A stretch of 62,365 bases of DNA from Terriglobia bacterium (GCA_025363475.1 JANYDS010000079.1:1-62365); one strand, 5' to 3'. Shown: positions 45,321 to 54,819, numbered from the stretch's first letter. Numbers and translations: made by a program. The notes: generated by a model from the letters alone, not told the origin.

Positions 45321-45368
45321 AGAGCCGCCCCGTCCGGGCGCACTTGGGCCACTGGAAAGGGCGGCTCT
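45321..45368. promoter_or_regulatory. Hairpin in the leader of the second TonB receptor
   Basis: AGAGCCGCCC at 45321-45330 pairs exactly with GGGCGGCTCT at 45359-45368. On the minus strand (TonB mRNA) it is followed by TTCTTTTGCC and then the ribosome-binding site AGGAG 25 bp later. On the plus strand it is followed by CTTTTTCT. It could be an attenuator for the TonB gene or a plus-strand terminator; no known riboswitch fold is recognised. No gene is seen in the rest of 45294-45518. Confidence 0.5.
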
Positions 45369-45518
45369 CTTTTTCTCTGCCGCTAAACTCTGTCAAAATC
45401 TATCATCGCGGAGCGTCGATGTCAAATAGAATTGTTTAGGGTTTTGTTTTGGGAAATTTTCCTCCGCCTTCTATCGTGGAGCAACCGGTAGAATGTCGTC
45501 AGGTCTCGCGAATCGAAT

Positions 45519-45947
45519 ATGGACAGCGTAATTTCGGAATATCAGAAGTGGAAACAGCAGGGTCAATCGCTGCGGGTTCAGGCGAAACAGGCCATGGAAC
45601 AAAGGTTCCGCGATCTGCTGCTGGAATCAGCCCGGATCGCTCAGGAGTACCACAGGGATTTTGGTGCGACTCTCAAACCACCACCAACGATTACTGCGTT
45701 TCGGTATAAAGCGGTTCCCGGCATCAAGCCAAAGGCTGTTGCGAAGACAGCGGCTTTACCGAAACACCAAACGACCCAGGCGAAACCAAAAGCACCGAAT
45801 CCAAAAATTGCCGGTCTGACCAAACAACGGGCCGCTATGCATAAGAAGATCGAAGCCGCCAAAGCCGCAGGCAAAGCCACCAAGAATCTGGATGACCGCC
45901 TCTACGAAATCGAAGACGAATTGCGCCTCGCTTCGGAATCTGAATAA
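45519..45947 (+). CDS. Hypothetical lysine/alanine-rich coiled-coil protein
   Basis: 142 residues. The N-terminal 50 residues are helical (ISEYQKWKQQGQSLRVQAKQ, MEQRFRDLLLESARIAQEYH); a proline/lysine-rich linker follows (KAVAKTAALPKHQTTQAKPK), then a second helical part (LTKQRAAMHKKIEAAKAAGK, LDDRLYEIEDELR). The basic, low-complexity middle suggests nucleic-acid binding, but no family is recognised. First of three small plus-strand genes leading to gcvT. Confidence 0.6.
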   Translation: MDSVISEYQKWKQQGQSLRVQAKQAMEQRFRDLLLESARIAQEYHRDFGATLKPPPTITAFRYKAVPGIKPKAVAKTAALPKHQTTQAKPKAPNPKIAGLTKQRAAMHKKIEAAKAAGKATKNLDDRLYEIEDELRLASESE

Positions 45948-45964
45948 CGGGTCCGCACCATTCG

Positions 45965-46288
45965 ATGAACGAGTCGCCCTACGCCCAGGCTTGGGCCGAT
46001 TACAGAAAGCGTCGCAAAATCACCTGGCTGGTACCTGCGGCGTTACTGCTTGTCAGCCTCGAAGCGGACAAGCTTTCTCCCCAGGCACCGCTCGTATTGT
46101 TTGTCAGTTCTTTTGTGCTGTATTTCCCCCTGAACCGCTGGTATGAAGCCTGGCGCTGTCCGCAATGCGGCAGGAGATTCGTCGAAACCCGCAACGCTGC
46201 CGGGGGGTCAGAATGCGCAGGCTGCGGCCTGGCGAAGTGGGCCGCTGACCACACTCCGGAGCGCGCGCAACCCGGCGCTACAATATAG
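45965..46288 (+). CDS. Hypothetical membrane protein with zinc ribbon
   Basis: 107 residues. Two hydrophobic segments (ITWLVPAALLLVSLEA, APLVLFVSSFVLYFPL) precede a zinc-ribbon pattern CPQCGRRFVETR and CAGCGLAKWA (two C-x2-C pairs about 18 residues apart). No function is recognised. It starts 17 bp after the preceding gene and ends 5 bp before the next, so it belongs to the same small cluster. Confidence 0.6.
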   Translation: MNESPYAQAWADYRKRRKITWLVPAALLLVSLEADKLSPQAPLVLFVSSFVLYFPLNRWYEAWRCPQCGRRFVETRNAAGGSECAGCGLAKWAADHTPERAQPGATI

Positions 46289-46293
46289 CTTCG

Positions 46294-46611
46294 ATGAAGG
46301 GGTATGCATCTCTGCTTCTCAGTGCTGGTCTCTTGATCGCTGCCAAAGGCATGATTGCCGGGTCATCGTCCGAAAACTCTTCGGTCTTGTACATCGGAAC
46401 TGTTCATGACCGGGCAGACGACCAGAAATCATCCGCGACTCAGTGTCCGGTGATCAAGGGTCCCCGATATATCCTCCAGACTGAAACTGCGGCCTGGGCA
46501 CTCCACGACGAGCGCAAAGTGGCAAAGTTTTCCGGTAAGCGGGTTTCCATCCGCGGCAAAATCATTGACGGCAACCAGCTCACAATCACGGAAATCGCTC
46601 CAGTTAAATAG
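46294..46611 (+). CDS. Exported DUF5818-like protein
   Basis: 105 residues. Signal-peptide-like N-terminus ([21 protein letters not shown]), then a short beta domain: [20 protein letters not shown] and [20 protein letters not shown], a pattern I associate with DUF5818 (a small OB-like exported domain common in Acidobacteriota). Function unknown. The 3' end takes part in an 11-bp tandem repeat that also creates the start region of gcvT. Confidence 0.6.
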   Translation: MKGYASLLLSAGLLIAAKGMIAGSSSENSSVLYIGTVHDRADDQKSSATQCPVIKGPRYILQTETAAWALHDERKVAKFSGKRVSIRGKIIDGNQLTITEIAPVK

Positions 46612-46626
46612 ATGCTAAATAAATGC
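46605..46626. repeat. 11-bp tandem repeat spanning the gcvT start codon
   Basis: TAAATAGATGC at 46605-46615 and TAAATAAATGC at 46616-46626 differ by one base. The first copy contains the stop codon of the preceding gene, and the second contains the gcvT ATG. Confidence 0.8.
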
Positions 46627-47723
46627 AAGCTTCAACTCTAAAACGCACGCCCCTGAACGACGTCCACCGCGCGGCAGGCGCAAAGATGGTGGATTTCGGC
46701 GGCTGGGAGATGCCGGTGCAATACTCCGGCCTGGTCGATGAACACCACGCAGTTCGTACCGCCGTCGGACTCTTTGATGTCAGCCACATGGGTGAAATCG
46801 AAGTCCGCGGACCTGAAGCTCTGAAACTGATCGACTACGTTTCCACCAACGCCGCCACACGTCTGAAAACGGGTCAGGCGCAATACTCCGGTCTGCTCTA
46901 CGAACACGGTGGATTTGTGGACGATATTCTGGTCCACAAGGTCGCTGACGATTCGTTCTTCATCTGCGTCAACGCCTCCAATCAGGAGAAGGATTTCGAA
47001 CACATCCGCGATAACAACAAATTCGATTGTGAAGTGGAATTCGCCAGTCCCAAATACGCGCAGATCGCGATTCAGGGTCCGAAAGCTCTCGAAGTGGCGC
47101 AGACCCTGACCAGCACCGTCCTGGCTGCCATCAAATACTACTGGTTTGCAGACGGCACTTTCGCCGGCGTTCCCGCACGAATCGCGCGTACCGGGTACAC
47201 CGGTGAAGACGGCTTTGAAATTTACGTTGCGCCCGAACTGGCGGCGGCGACCTGGAACGCGATCATGGAAGCGGGCAAGCCCGTCGGTATTAAACCAGCT
47301 GGCCTGGGCGCGCGCAATACCCTGCGCCTCGAAAGCAGGATGGCACTTTACGGCCACGAAATTGGTGCGTCCATCACTCCGTTTGAAGCCGATCTTGCCT
47401 GGATTGTAAAACTCGACAAGGACGATTTCATTGGCAGCGCGGCCCTGCGCAAACAGTTTGAAACTGGTATTACACGGAAGCTCACCGGCTTTGAAATGCG
47501 CGGCCGCGGCATTGGCCGCGATGGCTACGAAGTGCTTGTCAATGGCAAGTCTGCGGGATGGGTCACCAGCGGCTCCCCGTCACCTGCGCTGAACAAGAAC
47601 ATCGGACTTTGCTACCTGCCCGTTGAGCACGCAAATCCCGGCGTGAAAATCGAGATTGTCATTCGCAACCAGCCGGTTGAAGCCGAAACCGTCCTCACAC
47701 CTTTCTACAAGAGAGTGAAATAG
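46623..47723 (+). CDS. gcvT: Glycine cleavage system T protein (aminomethyltransferase)
   Basis: 366 residues. [59 protein letters not shown] and [19 protein letters not shown] are standard GcvT elements. It transfers the methylene unit from the aminomethyl-lipoyl H protein to tetrahydrofolate, releasing ammonia. gcvH follows 9 bp downstream; gcvP is not in the window. The ATG lies in the second copy of the 11-bp repeat; no obvious Shine-Dalgarno site precedes it. Confidence 0.96.
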   Translation: MQASTLKRTPLNDVHRAAGAKMVDFGGWEMPVQYSGLVDEHHAVRTAVGLFDVSHMGEIEVRGPEALKLIDYVSTNAATRLKTGQAQYSGLLYEHGGFVDDILVHKVADDSFFICVNASNQEKDFEHIRDNNKFDCEVEFASPKYAQIAIQGPKALEVAQTLTSTVLAAIKYYWFADGTFAGVPARIARTGYTGEDGFEIYVAPELAAATWNAIMEAGKPVGIKPAGLGARNTLRLESRMALYGHEIGASITPFEADLAWIVKLDKDDFIGSAALRKQFETGITRKLTGFEMRGRGIGRDGYEVLVNGKSAGWVTSGSPSPALNKNIGLCYLPVEHANPGVKIEIVIRNQPVEAETVLTPFYKRVK

Positions 47724-47732
47724 AGCAAGACT

Positions 47733-48119
47733 ATGACTTACCCAGAAAGCTACCGCTACACCAGGGAACACGAGTGGGTCCATTTGGAAGGCGATACCGC
47801 AACAGTCGGCATCACGTTTCATGCCCAGGAAGAGTTGGGAGACATCGTGTATGTCGACCTGCCTAAAGTAGGCACGAAGCTCGAAAAAGGCAAGAGCTTT
47901 GGCTCGGTTGAATCCGTCAAGGCAGTGTCAGATGTTTACGTACCCATCGGCGGTGAAGTGACTGCCATCAATGAGGACCTGATCGCCTCGCCCCAAAAGC
48001 TGAATGAAGATCCGCACGGCAGCGCATGGCTGATCAAGCTTAAAATTGCGGACGGGGGCGAGATGGAGAGTCTTCTCACACCGGCGCAATATCAGTCATA
48101 CGCCGGGGCAGAACATTAG
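47733..48119 (+). CDS. gcvH: Glycine cleavage system H protein (lipoyl carrier)
   Basis: 128 residues. YRYTREHEWVHLEGDTATVG, DIVYVDLPKVGTKLEKGKSF and the lipoylated lysine in GSVESVKAVSDVYVPI identify it. It shuttles the aminomethyl group between GcvP and GcvT. It is cotranscribed with gcvT. Converges on the ATP-grasp-like gene with 66 bp between. Confidence 0.96.
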   Translation: MTYPESYRYTREHEWVHLEGDTATVGITFHAQEELGDIVYVDLPKVGTKLEKGKSFGSVESVKAVSDVYVPIGGEVTAINEDLIASPQKLNEDPHGSAWLIKLKIADGGEMESLLTPAQYQSYAGAEH

Positions 48120-48163
48120 TCGTTGGAATACTGCAAATACGAACCTGGGTTGTCAGGTCTCAG

Positions 48164-48182
48164 TTGACGTGCCTGACGTCAA
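48164..48182. terminator. Possible bidirectional terminator after gcvH
   Basis: TTGACGT-GCCTG-ACGTCAA forms a 7-bp stem in the 66-bp gap between two convergent genes. No long T-tract follows, so the call rests mainly on position. Confidence 0.3.
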
Positions 48183-48185
48183 AGT

Positions 48186-49535
48186 CTATTTGGTATCGAT
48201 GATAAAGGTCGGCGTGATGCCGGAGGCAATCGAATAACTGCCCGCACCGGATGACGACACATAGCTGGAGCAGCTGGCTACCTTGCCCAGGAACGCCTGC
48301 GGTTGAACATCCACCTGCATTTCCTTGAATTCCAGGTGTCCGAAATTCATCAGCGGAAACACCGTACGGAAAGGCTTCACGCGCTCCTGCACCACATAAG
48401 GCGCACGCTGGGCTTCCCGAATCGCACGACTCCATGAGCCCTCATCATGCTCGTAGCCGATGTAGCTGTTCAGGTCGCCGTATTCGTCATTCGGACGCAG
48501 CACCAGAGTTTCGCGATTCTGCCGAATGTATTCGATCAGATCGTCAATCGGTTCTTCGCGCCCCATCGTCTTGCCGGCCTTGACGACACGGGTCCACGGC
48601 ACATGCTCACGAATTGCCTTGCGTTCGTTGATAGGGAACTTTGCTGTCAGCGTCTCATCGGTAAGCAGCGCGAACATTGCTTTCTTGTGAGAAAGTTCTG
48701 ACCGGAAACTGTTCACCATGCAGACTGCATGATCCCTGTACGCCTGCACCAGCGGGTGGTTCAGCGTAAAGCGAAGCAAAAATTCCTGAGCACTAATGCG
48801 CCGGTACATCAAATTGATTTCAAAATTACCGGCCCGCAACACACCATTGCGGTACTCCAGCTGGTCAGGCGAAACCAGTTCCGTCTGATAGCCTTCCGCG
48901 CGGAAATAATCCCGATAGATTTCATATTCGCTGCGACCCGTAGGCTCGCGGAATTCAAGGATTGCAATGTTCGGTTTCTTGCCTGGCGCAAACATCTTAT
49001 ACGCCTTGAGCAGGGCACTCAAAAATGGCTTCTTACCGCCGATACGAGTCAGATTGTAACGCCTGCGGAATTCTTTCACCGGAGGGCAATCATAGAAAAT
49101 ATCGGACAGCCCTTCAGCCCACGCCGCGCCTGATAATGCGTCGGCGTTATACTGCGTCACATGCAGGGAGCCGTTCTGAATCTGCAGATCAAGCTGCGCG
49201 GAAACCTCGGACATTTTGTATCCGGGATCTACTGCGGCCAGCATCTTTTCTGCCGGATACAGCTGCATTCTGGAAAGCAGCGCCGGTGAAGCAAGCGCTG
49301 TCTGCAGCATGCGGTCTACCGCTGAAATTAAGGCTTCGCCCGTCTTGACCAGATTGTCGTATTGCTTCTGGGTAACGAAATTCGGCCGCAGGAAGGGACA
49401 GAGCAACCGTCCGCCTGCAGAAAGTTGCTGAGCTTCCATCTGATCCTGCAAAGTCTTAACCCACCGAAGGTCCCGGTAGGGTTCAGACTCAAGAATCCGG
49501 TGGTACCGGGATATTGCTTCGTCCAACTGCGTCAT
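48186..49535 (-). CDS. Circularly permuted ATP-grasp-like protein
   Basis: 449 residues from the ATG at 49535 (GAG ribosome-binding site five bases upstream; an in-frame start at 49574 adds 13 residues). The C-terminal half resembles circularly permuted ATP-grasp/glutathionylspermidine-synthase-like enzymes: VLRPNDEYGDLNSYIGYEHD, APYVVQERVKPFRT and FLGKVASCSSYVSSSGAGSY, as remembered from this group. The N-terminal half has no recognised domain. No partner gene (for example an alpha-E protein) is adjacent, so the substrate is unknown. Confidence 0.55.
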   Translation of the reverse strand: MTQLDEAISRYHRILESEPYRDLRWVKTLQDQMEAQQLSAGGRLLCPFLRPNFVTQKQYDNLVKTGEALISAVDRMLQTALASPALLSRMQLYPAEKMLAAVDPGYKMSEVSAQLDLQIQNGSLHVTQYNADALSGAAWAEGLSDIFYDCPPVKEFRRRYNLTRIGGKKPFLSALLKAYKMFAPGKKPNIAILEFREPTGRSEYEIYRDYFRAEGYQTELVSPDQLEYRNGVLRAGNFEINLMYRRISAQEFLLRFTLNHPLVQAYRDHAVCMVNSFRSELSHKKAMFALLTDETLTAKFPINERKAIREHVPWTRVVKAGKTMGREEPIDDLIEYIRQNRETLVLRPNDEYGDLNSYIGYEHDEGSWSRAIREAQRAPYVVQERVKPFRTVFPLMNFGHLEFKEMQVDVQPQAFLGKVASCSSYVSSSGAGSYSIASGITPTFIIDTK

Positions 49536-49803
49536 TTTTTCTCGAATTCCGTCTGTTACACAGCAGTATGACATAGGAAACTACCACCTGTACGGTTACA
49601 GAGTGATCATTTCCCTGTAAAACTTTGAAAATAAATCAAATCGAAATTTTTCCGGAAGCGAAAACTGTAGCAAATTAGCCACACTTCCGGATTGCGTCCT
49701 GTTTAAGGGATGCGCGGCGAGACCGAATGGTTGCACTTCCCGCAGTGTGTGTTCCGCTGTCAGCGAGTGCTGTTGGATAGAATTGAAGCTCCAGGGTCCC
49801 AAC

Positions 49804-50307
49804 ATGGCGCAGAATCACGACAGCGTGGTCGCGATCTATCCCGGATCGTTTGACCCCATCACCAGCGGCCACCTCGACTTGATCGAGCGGGGTTCCCGTC
49901 TCTTTGGCCGCCTCATCGTGGCAATTCTGCAAAACGAAGCCAAAAGCGCCCTCTTCACGGTAAGCGAACGAATGGAAATGCTAAACGAAGCCATTGCTCC
50001 CTACCCGAACGTGGAAGTTGACCACTTCGCCGGTTTGCTCGCCGACTATGCTGTTAAGAAGGGTGCGCGGGGAATTCTCCGCGGCATCCGCGCCATTTCC
50101 GACTACGAATACGAACTGCAAATGGCCCTGATGAACCACCGGCTGCAACCCCGGATCGAAACCATCTTCCTCCCCGCAGGCGAACAATATTCATTCGTAA
50201 GCTCGCGTTTGGTCAAAGAAGTTTTCACTTTGGGAGGCGACATTAGCGGCCTGGTTCCGGCTGGCGTCGAACGCCGTATGCGTGCGAAACTCGCCACCCG
50301 GCTTTAG
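49804..50307 (+). CDS. coaD: Pantetheine-phosphate adenylyltransferase
   Basis: 167 residues from the ATG at 49804, the normal length. Nucleotidyltransferase elements: AIYPGSFDPITSGHLDLIER (HxGH-type site), RGIRAISDYEYELQMALMN, and EQYSFVSSRLVKEVFTLGGD. It adenylates 4'-phosphopantetheine in coenzyme A synthesis. A longer in-frame start (49747) would add unconserved residues. It precedes the aspartate-type aminotransferase by 22 bp. Confidence 0.96.
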   Translation: MAQNHDSVVAIYPGSFDPITSGHLDLIERGSRLFGRLIVAILQNEAKSALFTVSERMEMLNEAIAPYPNVEVDHFAGLLADYAVKKGARGILRGIRAISDYEYELQMALMNHRLQPRIETIFLPAGEQYSFVSSRLVKEVFTLGGDISGLVPAGVERRMRAKLATRL

Positions 50308-50329
50308 TCAGGACAGCACAGAAAAAGAT

Positions 50330-51520
50330 ATGACACCACACAAACACGTAACCGCCGACCGCATTTCGCTCATCAGCGTCTCTTCCACCATGAAAGTCAT
50401 GGCCGATGCTGACAAACTCCGCCGTGAAGGAGTCGATGTTGTCGACTTCAGCGCGGGCGAACCGGATTTTTTCACACCCGACAACATTAAAGAGGCAGGC
50501 ATCCGCGCCATCCGCGAGAATTTCACCAAATACACGCCCGCCGGCGGTACCGCTGAAATCAAACAGGCCGTCATCGCCCGCCACAAAGCCGAGTTTGGAA
50601 CGGATTACAAACCATCGGAATGCATCATCACCGTTGGCGGCAAACACGTGCTGTTCAACTACACCCAGGCGCTGGTGAACCCAGGCGACGAAGTCATCAT
50701 CCCCGTGCCCTACTGGGTCACCTACAAGGACATCGTCAACTACGCCGGCGGCAAATGCGTCTTCGTCGAAACCGATGAAAAAGAAGGTTTTCGCCTCACC
50801 GCCGACATGGTGGAAAAGCACATCACGCCGAAAACCAAAATCGTCATCATCAACTCGCCCAGCAACCCCTCCGGTGCCGTGCTTGCCGATGAAGAATTTG
50901 AAAAGCTCTATCACATCACCGCCAAACTAGGCATTTATCTGCTGACCGATGAGTGCTACTCGCACTTCCTGTATGACAGCAAGCCCTACTCGGTTGCTTC
51001 CATCATCGGATCCAAGCCCACCGTTTTGGTCGCAGGCACCGCATCCAAGACCTATGCCATGACTGGCTGGCGCATTGGCTACGGACTTGCGCCGGAAGCA
51101 ATCATCAACGCCATGGGCAAGCTGCAAAGCCACTCGACATCCAACCCCACTTCGATCGCGCAAAAAGCGGCAATCGAAGCACTGAGCGGACCGCAGGATT
51201 CGGTCCCCCAGATGCTGGAAGAGTACCGCCACCGCCGCGACTTCGTGATTCCGCGTCTGCGCCAGATTCCAGGAGTCACATGTTCCATGCCCGCTGGCGC
51301 TTTTTATGCCTACCCCAACGTCCGCAAGGCTTTTGAACGCGGAGGCATGAAGACTCCACTCGAATTCGCCGACCGCCTGCTCAAGGAAGCTGCCGTCGCC
51401 GTGGTTCCCGGTGAAGCTTTCGGGACCGACGATCATGTCCGGATCTCCTATGCCACATCCATGCACGAACTGGAACGTGGTCTCGACCGCATTCAGGCCT
51501 TCATCGGGAAACTAGGGTGA
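50330..51520 (+). CDS. Class I PLP aminotransferase (aspartate/prephenate type)
   Basis: 396 residues from the ATG at 50330. VVDFSAGEPDFFTPDNIKEA, YTPAGGTAEIKQAVIARHKA, NSPSNPSGAVL, the cofactor lysine in GTASKTYAMTGWRIGYGLAP and VAVVPGEAFGTDDHVRISYA fit the group I-gamma aspartate aminotransferases (AspC/AspB type). It probably interconverts aspartate and oxaloacetate; prephenate or other activities cannot be excluded. The stop overlaps the GTG start of manA by 4 bp. Confidence 0.92.
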   Translation: MTPHKHVTADRISLISVSSTMKVMADADKLRREGVDVVDFSAGEPDFFTPDNIKEAGIRAIRENFTKYTPAGGTAEIKQAVIARHKAEFGTDYKPSECIITVGGKHVLFNYTQALVNPGDEVIIPVPYWVTYKDIVNYAGGKCVFVETDEKEGFRLTADMVEKHITPKTKIVIINSPSNPSGAVLADEEFEKLYHITAKLGIYLLTDECYSHFLYDSKPYSVASIIGSKPTVLVAGTASKTYAMTGWRIGYGLAPEAIINAMGKLQSHSTSNPTSIAQKAAIEALSGPQDSVPQMLEEYRHRRDFVIPRLRQIPGVTCSMPAGAFYAYPNVRKAFERGGMKTPLEFADRLLKEAAVAVVPGEAFGTDDHVRISYATSMHELERGLDRIQAFIGKLG

Positions 51521-52338
51521 TCAAACCGGTGCGGCTGGCCTCAGAAGCATTGGAAAAGGTCTGGGGCTCGCCGCATACGGAGCCGTGGTTTCAGAATTCA
51601 AGCAAGCAGAACATAGGGGAAATCTGGTTTCAGGCATCAGACAGACTGCCTCTCCTGGTAAAACTCCTGTTTACCGAAGATAACCTTTCTGTCCAGGACC
51701 ACCCCGATGACACGTATGCCCGCGCCCATCATCAGTTGCGCGGGAAGACGGAAATGTGGCATGTTCTGCGTGCTGAGCCGGGAGCCGGTGTCTGGCTGGG
51801 CCTGAAGGATCCGATGATTTCCCGTGTTGAGCTAAACACTGCCTGCATCAGCGGCGAAGTGGTGGATCTACTGAACTGGTATCCCGCAAACGCAGGCGAT
51901 ACTTTCTTTGTCCCCGCCGGAACCATCCATGCGATTGGCACCGGTCTAGTGATCTGCGAAATCCAGCAACTCTCTGACGTCACATACCGGCTTTACGACT
52001 GGGGACGACAGCCCGTCCGCGAACTTCATCTCGAAGATGGCCTTCACGTCGCGCGTTTTGAATCACATCCAGGATCCATCGCACGGCGGGATCTGGGCAA
52101 TTCGCGTCAGTTGCTTGCAGAATGTCCTTATTTCAGGACGGAGCGATTGGAAGTAAGAGGCACAGTATCCTGCCCCTCTCCTGCGGGAAATATAATCTAC
52201 ATCGCTGTCGAAGGCGGAGGATCAATCGCTGGTGCGCCCTTCCGTCAGGGCGAAGCCTGGGAAATTGGCGCGGGCGCGGAGCCGTTTGAAATCTGCAGCC
52301 CCGCCGCCGTGTTTCTGACGACTACCGAATCTGTTTAG
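51517..52338 (+). CDS. manA: Mannose-6-phosphate isomerase, class I
   Basis: 273 residues from a GTG that overlaps the upstream stop (GTGA). Zinc ligands are present in LSVQDHPDDTYARAH, GKTEMWHVLRA and FFVPAGTIHAIGTGLVICEI, the last being the family signature. It interconverts mannose-6-phosphate and fructose-6-phosphate. Mannose-6-phosphate leads to GDP-mannose, the substrate of the broken gmd gene in this window. It is shorter than E. coli ManA, as in Firmicutes-type enzymes. Confidence 0.93.
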   Translation: MIKPVRLASEALEKVWGSPHTEPWFQNSSKQNIGEIWFQASDRLPLLVKLLFTEDNLSVQDHPDDTYARAHHQLRGKTEMWHVLRAEPGAGVWLGLKDPMISRVELNTACISGEVVDLLNWYPANAGDTFFVPAGTIHAIGTGLVICEIQQLSDVTYRLYDWGRQPVRELHLEDGLHVARFESHPGSIARRDLGNSRQLLAECPYFRTERLEVRGTVSCPSPAGNIIYIAVEGGGSIAGAPFRQGEAWEIGAGAEPFEICSPAAVFLTTTESV

Positions 52339-52771
52339 CCCGTGCGCTGACAGCCGGCCGGCACTGACCACCGGCGGGGAAAATGTCGCGTTCGTAGTCC
52401 TGCGTAAGCCGTACATCTTTTTTCCCGTTCACATTGGGCAGCCAGATGTACTTGTCATCGTATTTCAAACTCACCGAATCCCCGTCGGCCTTCCAGTTGG
52501 TCCAGCTCTTACGGTATTTCGTGAAGTAGTTCTGGTTGCGGTCCTGCATATTCATCGTCGGCACTTTCTGGTGTCCGATCAGAATACGGTTGTCCGCCTT
52601 GAAGCAGTAGTAGTAATCACTGGTCCCGAAGAAGCAGTTGTTACAGAGATATTCGCCATGTTCCAGCAGTTGAGCGTTGACCTTCGGCAACTCCGGCGCT
52701 GCCGCAAAAGTGACTGGCAGAACCAGGGCAAGCGTCAGGAAAGCGCAACTTCGAATGAATGATGGTCTCAT
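52322..52771 (-). CDS. Hypothetical exported protein
   Basis: 149 residues. Signal peptide SFIRSCAFLTLALVLPVTFA ending at AAAPE. Mature part has a cysteine group (EYLCNNCFFGTSDYYYCFKA) and basic, aromatic-rich tail (DKYIWLPNVNGKKDVRL). No family recognised. The 3' end overlaps manA by 17 bp in convergent orientation. It starts 27 bp after the end of bcp on the same strand. Confidence 0.6.
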   Translation of the reverse strand: MRPSFIRSCAFLTLALVLPVTFAAAPELPKVNAQLLEHGEYLCNNCFFGTSDYYYCFKADNRILIGHQKVPTMNMQDRNQNYFTKYRKSWTNWKADGDSVSLKYDDKYIWLPNVNGKKDVRLTQDYERDIFPAGGQCRPAVSARAKQIR

Positions 52772-52798
52772 GCTGATTATTCTACTCCGCTGACCCGC

Positions 52799-53245
52799 CT
52801 AAAAGCTGCCCAACACGGCTTCCGCATGGCCTTCCGGCTTCACATTTGTGAAGATTTTGACAATCTTTCCGCCCTCGATCACGAACGTCGTCCGGGCCAC
52901 ACCCATCACCTTCTTGCCATACATATTCTTTTCTTTCATCACGCCATAGAGATTTGCAATGGTCTTGTCCGCATCGGCCAGCAGCGTGAAGTTGAGATCA
53001 AACTTCTCTTTGAATTTCGCCTGCGCTTTCGTAGTATCCGGCGAAACGCCAATCACGGTAACGCCCTTCTTCGTGAACTTCGAAACCGAATCGCGGAATT
53101 CACAGGATTCCAGCGTGCATCCCGGGGTATCGGCACGCGGATAGAAATACAAAATAATCTTTTCCGGATGAGCAGCAAGGTCAAACTCCTCGTCAGAATC
53201 GGTCTGCACCTTAAACAACGGTGCGGCATCGCCTTCTATAAGCAT
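52799..53245 (-). CDS. bcp: Peroxiredoxin, BCP/PrxQ type
   Basis: 148 residues. FYPRADTPGCTLESCEFRD carries the peroxidatic cysteine and, five residues later, the resolving cysteine typical of BCP/PrxQ. VIGVSPDTTKAQAKFKEKF and a C-terminal ARTTFVIEGGKIVKIF complete the fold. It reduces hydroperoxides with thioredoxin-type donors. Its start overlaps the end of gatB by 10 bp. Confidence 0.94.
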   Translation of the reverse strand: MLIEGDAAPLFKVQTDSDEEFDLAAHPEKIILYFYPRADTPGCTLESCEFRDSVSKFTKKGVTVIGVSPDTTKAQAKFKEKFDLNFTLLADADKTIANLYGVMKEKNMYGKKVMGVARTTFVIEGGKIVKIFTNVKPEGHAEAVLGSF

Positions 53246-54720
53246 GTGAGATCTCCCTGTGACAGCTTTGACTTCAACAATTCGTTCACCGATTCAGGAT
53301 CGGCCTGGCCGCGTGACGCCTTCATCACCTGACCCACCAGATAGCCAATCACTGTCGTCTTACCCGCGCGATACTGCTCCACCTGCTTCGGACTGGCCGC
53401 GATCACATCATCGACAATTTTCCCCAGCGCCCCGGAATCGCTGATGGTCTTCAAACCTTCACGCTCCACAATCACCGACGCTGCCTCGCCCGATTCAAAC
53501 ATCTTCGGCAGCACATCCTTCGCCAGCTTCCCGGTCAGGTAACCTTTTTGCACCATCCAGACCAGCTCACCCAGATGTTTGGCCGAAACTGGAGCATCGG
53601 AATAATCGGTATTCGTTCCTCTCAGCAATCCTGACAAATCGCCTATCATCCAGTTCGCTGTTGCCTTCGGATCCTGAGATACTGCAACCGCTGCTTCAAA
53701 ATACTCCGAGCTTGTCCGGGTAGAAGTTACGATTTCCGCATCATATGGTCGTAGTGAGTATTGGGTAACAAAGCGAACACGCTTCACCGCAGGTAACTCC
53801 GGCATCGCGCTGCGTACGTCATTCAACCATTCTTCGCTGATCCGCAACGGCGCCAGATCAGGCTCCGGAAAATACCGGTAGTCGTGAGCGTCTTCTTTAC
53901 TACGCATCCCTACCGTTACACCCGTTTCGGAATTGAAGAGCCGCGTCTCCTGGTGAATGGTCCCGCCGCTTTCCAGAATCGCTACCTGCCGAGCCACTTC
54001 ATAATCAATCGCCTGCTTCAGGAACCGGAACGAATTCAAGTTCTTGACTTCAGCCCGCGTACCCAATTTTTCCGCACCGATCAGCCGAACCGAAACATTC
54101 GCATCACAGCGCAGATGACCTTTTTCCATATCGCAGGTTGAGGCTTCTACAAACTGCAGCGTCTGCTTCACCTGCGTCATGTATTCGAAAGCTTCATCGG
54201 ATGACCGCATATCCGGCTCACTGACGATTTCGATCAAAGGCGACCCGCAGCGGTTCAGGTCAACATAGGTAAAGCGTTCAGAATCGCGAAACCCGTCATG
54301 CTGACTCTTGCCCGCGTCGTCTTCCATATGGATGCGCGTAATACCAATGCGCTTGCCCTGACCCTCCACCGCGATATCCACCCAGCCATGCTCCGCCAGC
54401 GGTTCATCATACTGCGAAATCTGATAACCCTTGGGTGAATCCGGATAGAAATAATTCTTCCGCGCAAACCGCGAGACCGGGTTGATGGTGCAGTTCAGTG
54501 AAATCGAACCCTTGAGCGCAAGCTCAACCGCTTCCCGGCTCAGCACTGGCAGCGCACCAGGCAGCCCCAGACAAACCGGACACACATGGGAATTCGGGAC
54601 TGCGCCAAAGCTGGTGGCGCAGCCGCAAAATATCTTGGTCCGCGTACCAAGCTGGCAGTGAACCTCCAAACCAATTACCGTTTCATACTTCGCGATGAGT
54701 TCAGGCGGGGCAAGATCCAT
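53236..54720 (-). CDS. gatB: Aspartyl/glutamyl-tRNA amidotransferase subunit B
   Basis: 494 residues from the ATG at 54720 (an in-frame ATG at 54765 adds 15 residues). ETVIGLEVHCQLGTRTKIFC, the zinc cysteines in CGCATSFGAVPNSHVCPVC, LPVLSREAVELALKGSISLN, and the C-terminal YqeY-like tail (VEQYRAGKTTVIGYLVGQVM) are diagnostic. With GatA and GatC it converts misacylated Glu-tRNA(Gln) or Asp-tRNA(Asn). gatA and gatC are not adjacent. Confidence 0.96.
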   Translation of the reverse strand: MDLAPPELIAKYETVIGLEVHCQLGTRTKIFCGCATSFGAVPNSHVCPVCLGLPGALPVLSREAVELALKGSISLNCTINPVSRFARKNYFYPDSPKGYQISQYDEPLAEHGWVDIAVEGQGKRIGITRIHMEDDAGKSQHDGFRDSERFTYVDLNRCGSPLIEIVSEPDMRSSDEAFEYMTQVKQTLQFVEASTCDMEKGHLRCDANVSVRLIGAEKLGTRAEVKNLNSFRFLKQAIDYEVARQVAILESGGTIHQETRLFNSETGVTVGMRSKEDAHDYRYFPEPDLAPLRISEEWLNDVRSAMPELPAVKRVRFVTQYSLRPYDAEIVTSTRTSSEYFEAAVAVSQDPKATANWMIGDLSGLLRGTNTDYSDAPVSAKHLGELVWMVQKGYLTGKLAKDVLPKMFESGEAASVIVEREGLKTISDSGALGKIVDDVIAASPKQVEQYRAGKTTVIGYLVGQVMKASRGQADPESVNELLKSKLSQGDLTCL

Positions 54721-54819
54721 GTTCAGGTGTTCTTGTCTTTTAGGATATCCATACCCGTGAACCATACAGGAATTTCACAACGTGTTTACAGCAAAGAGCT
54801 TTACTATGGGTGATACGCA

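Noticed and set aside
45321-45368. Guanidine-II (mini-ykkC) riboswitch in the TonB leader
   Set aside because: GCCC-GGACG-GGGC looks similar at first, but there is only one such hairpin, the loop is wrong, and a TonB receptor is not a typical target.
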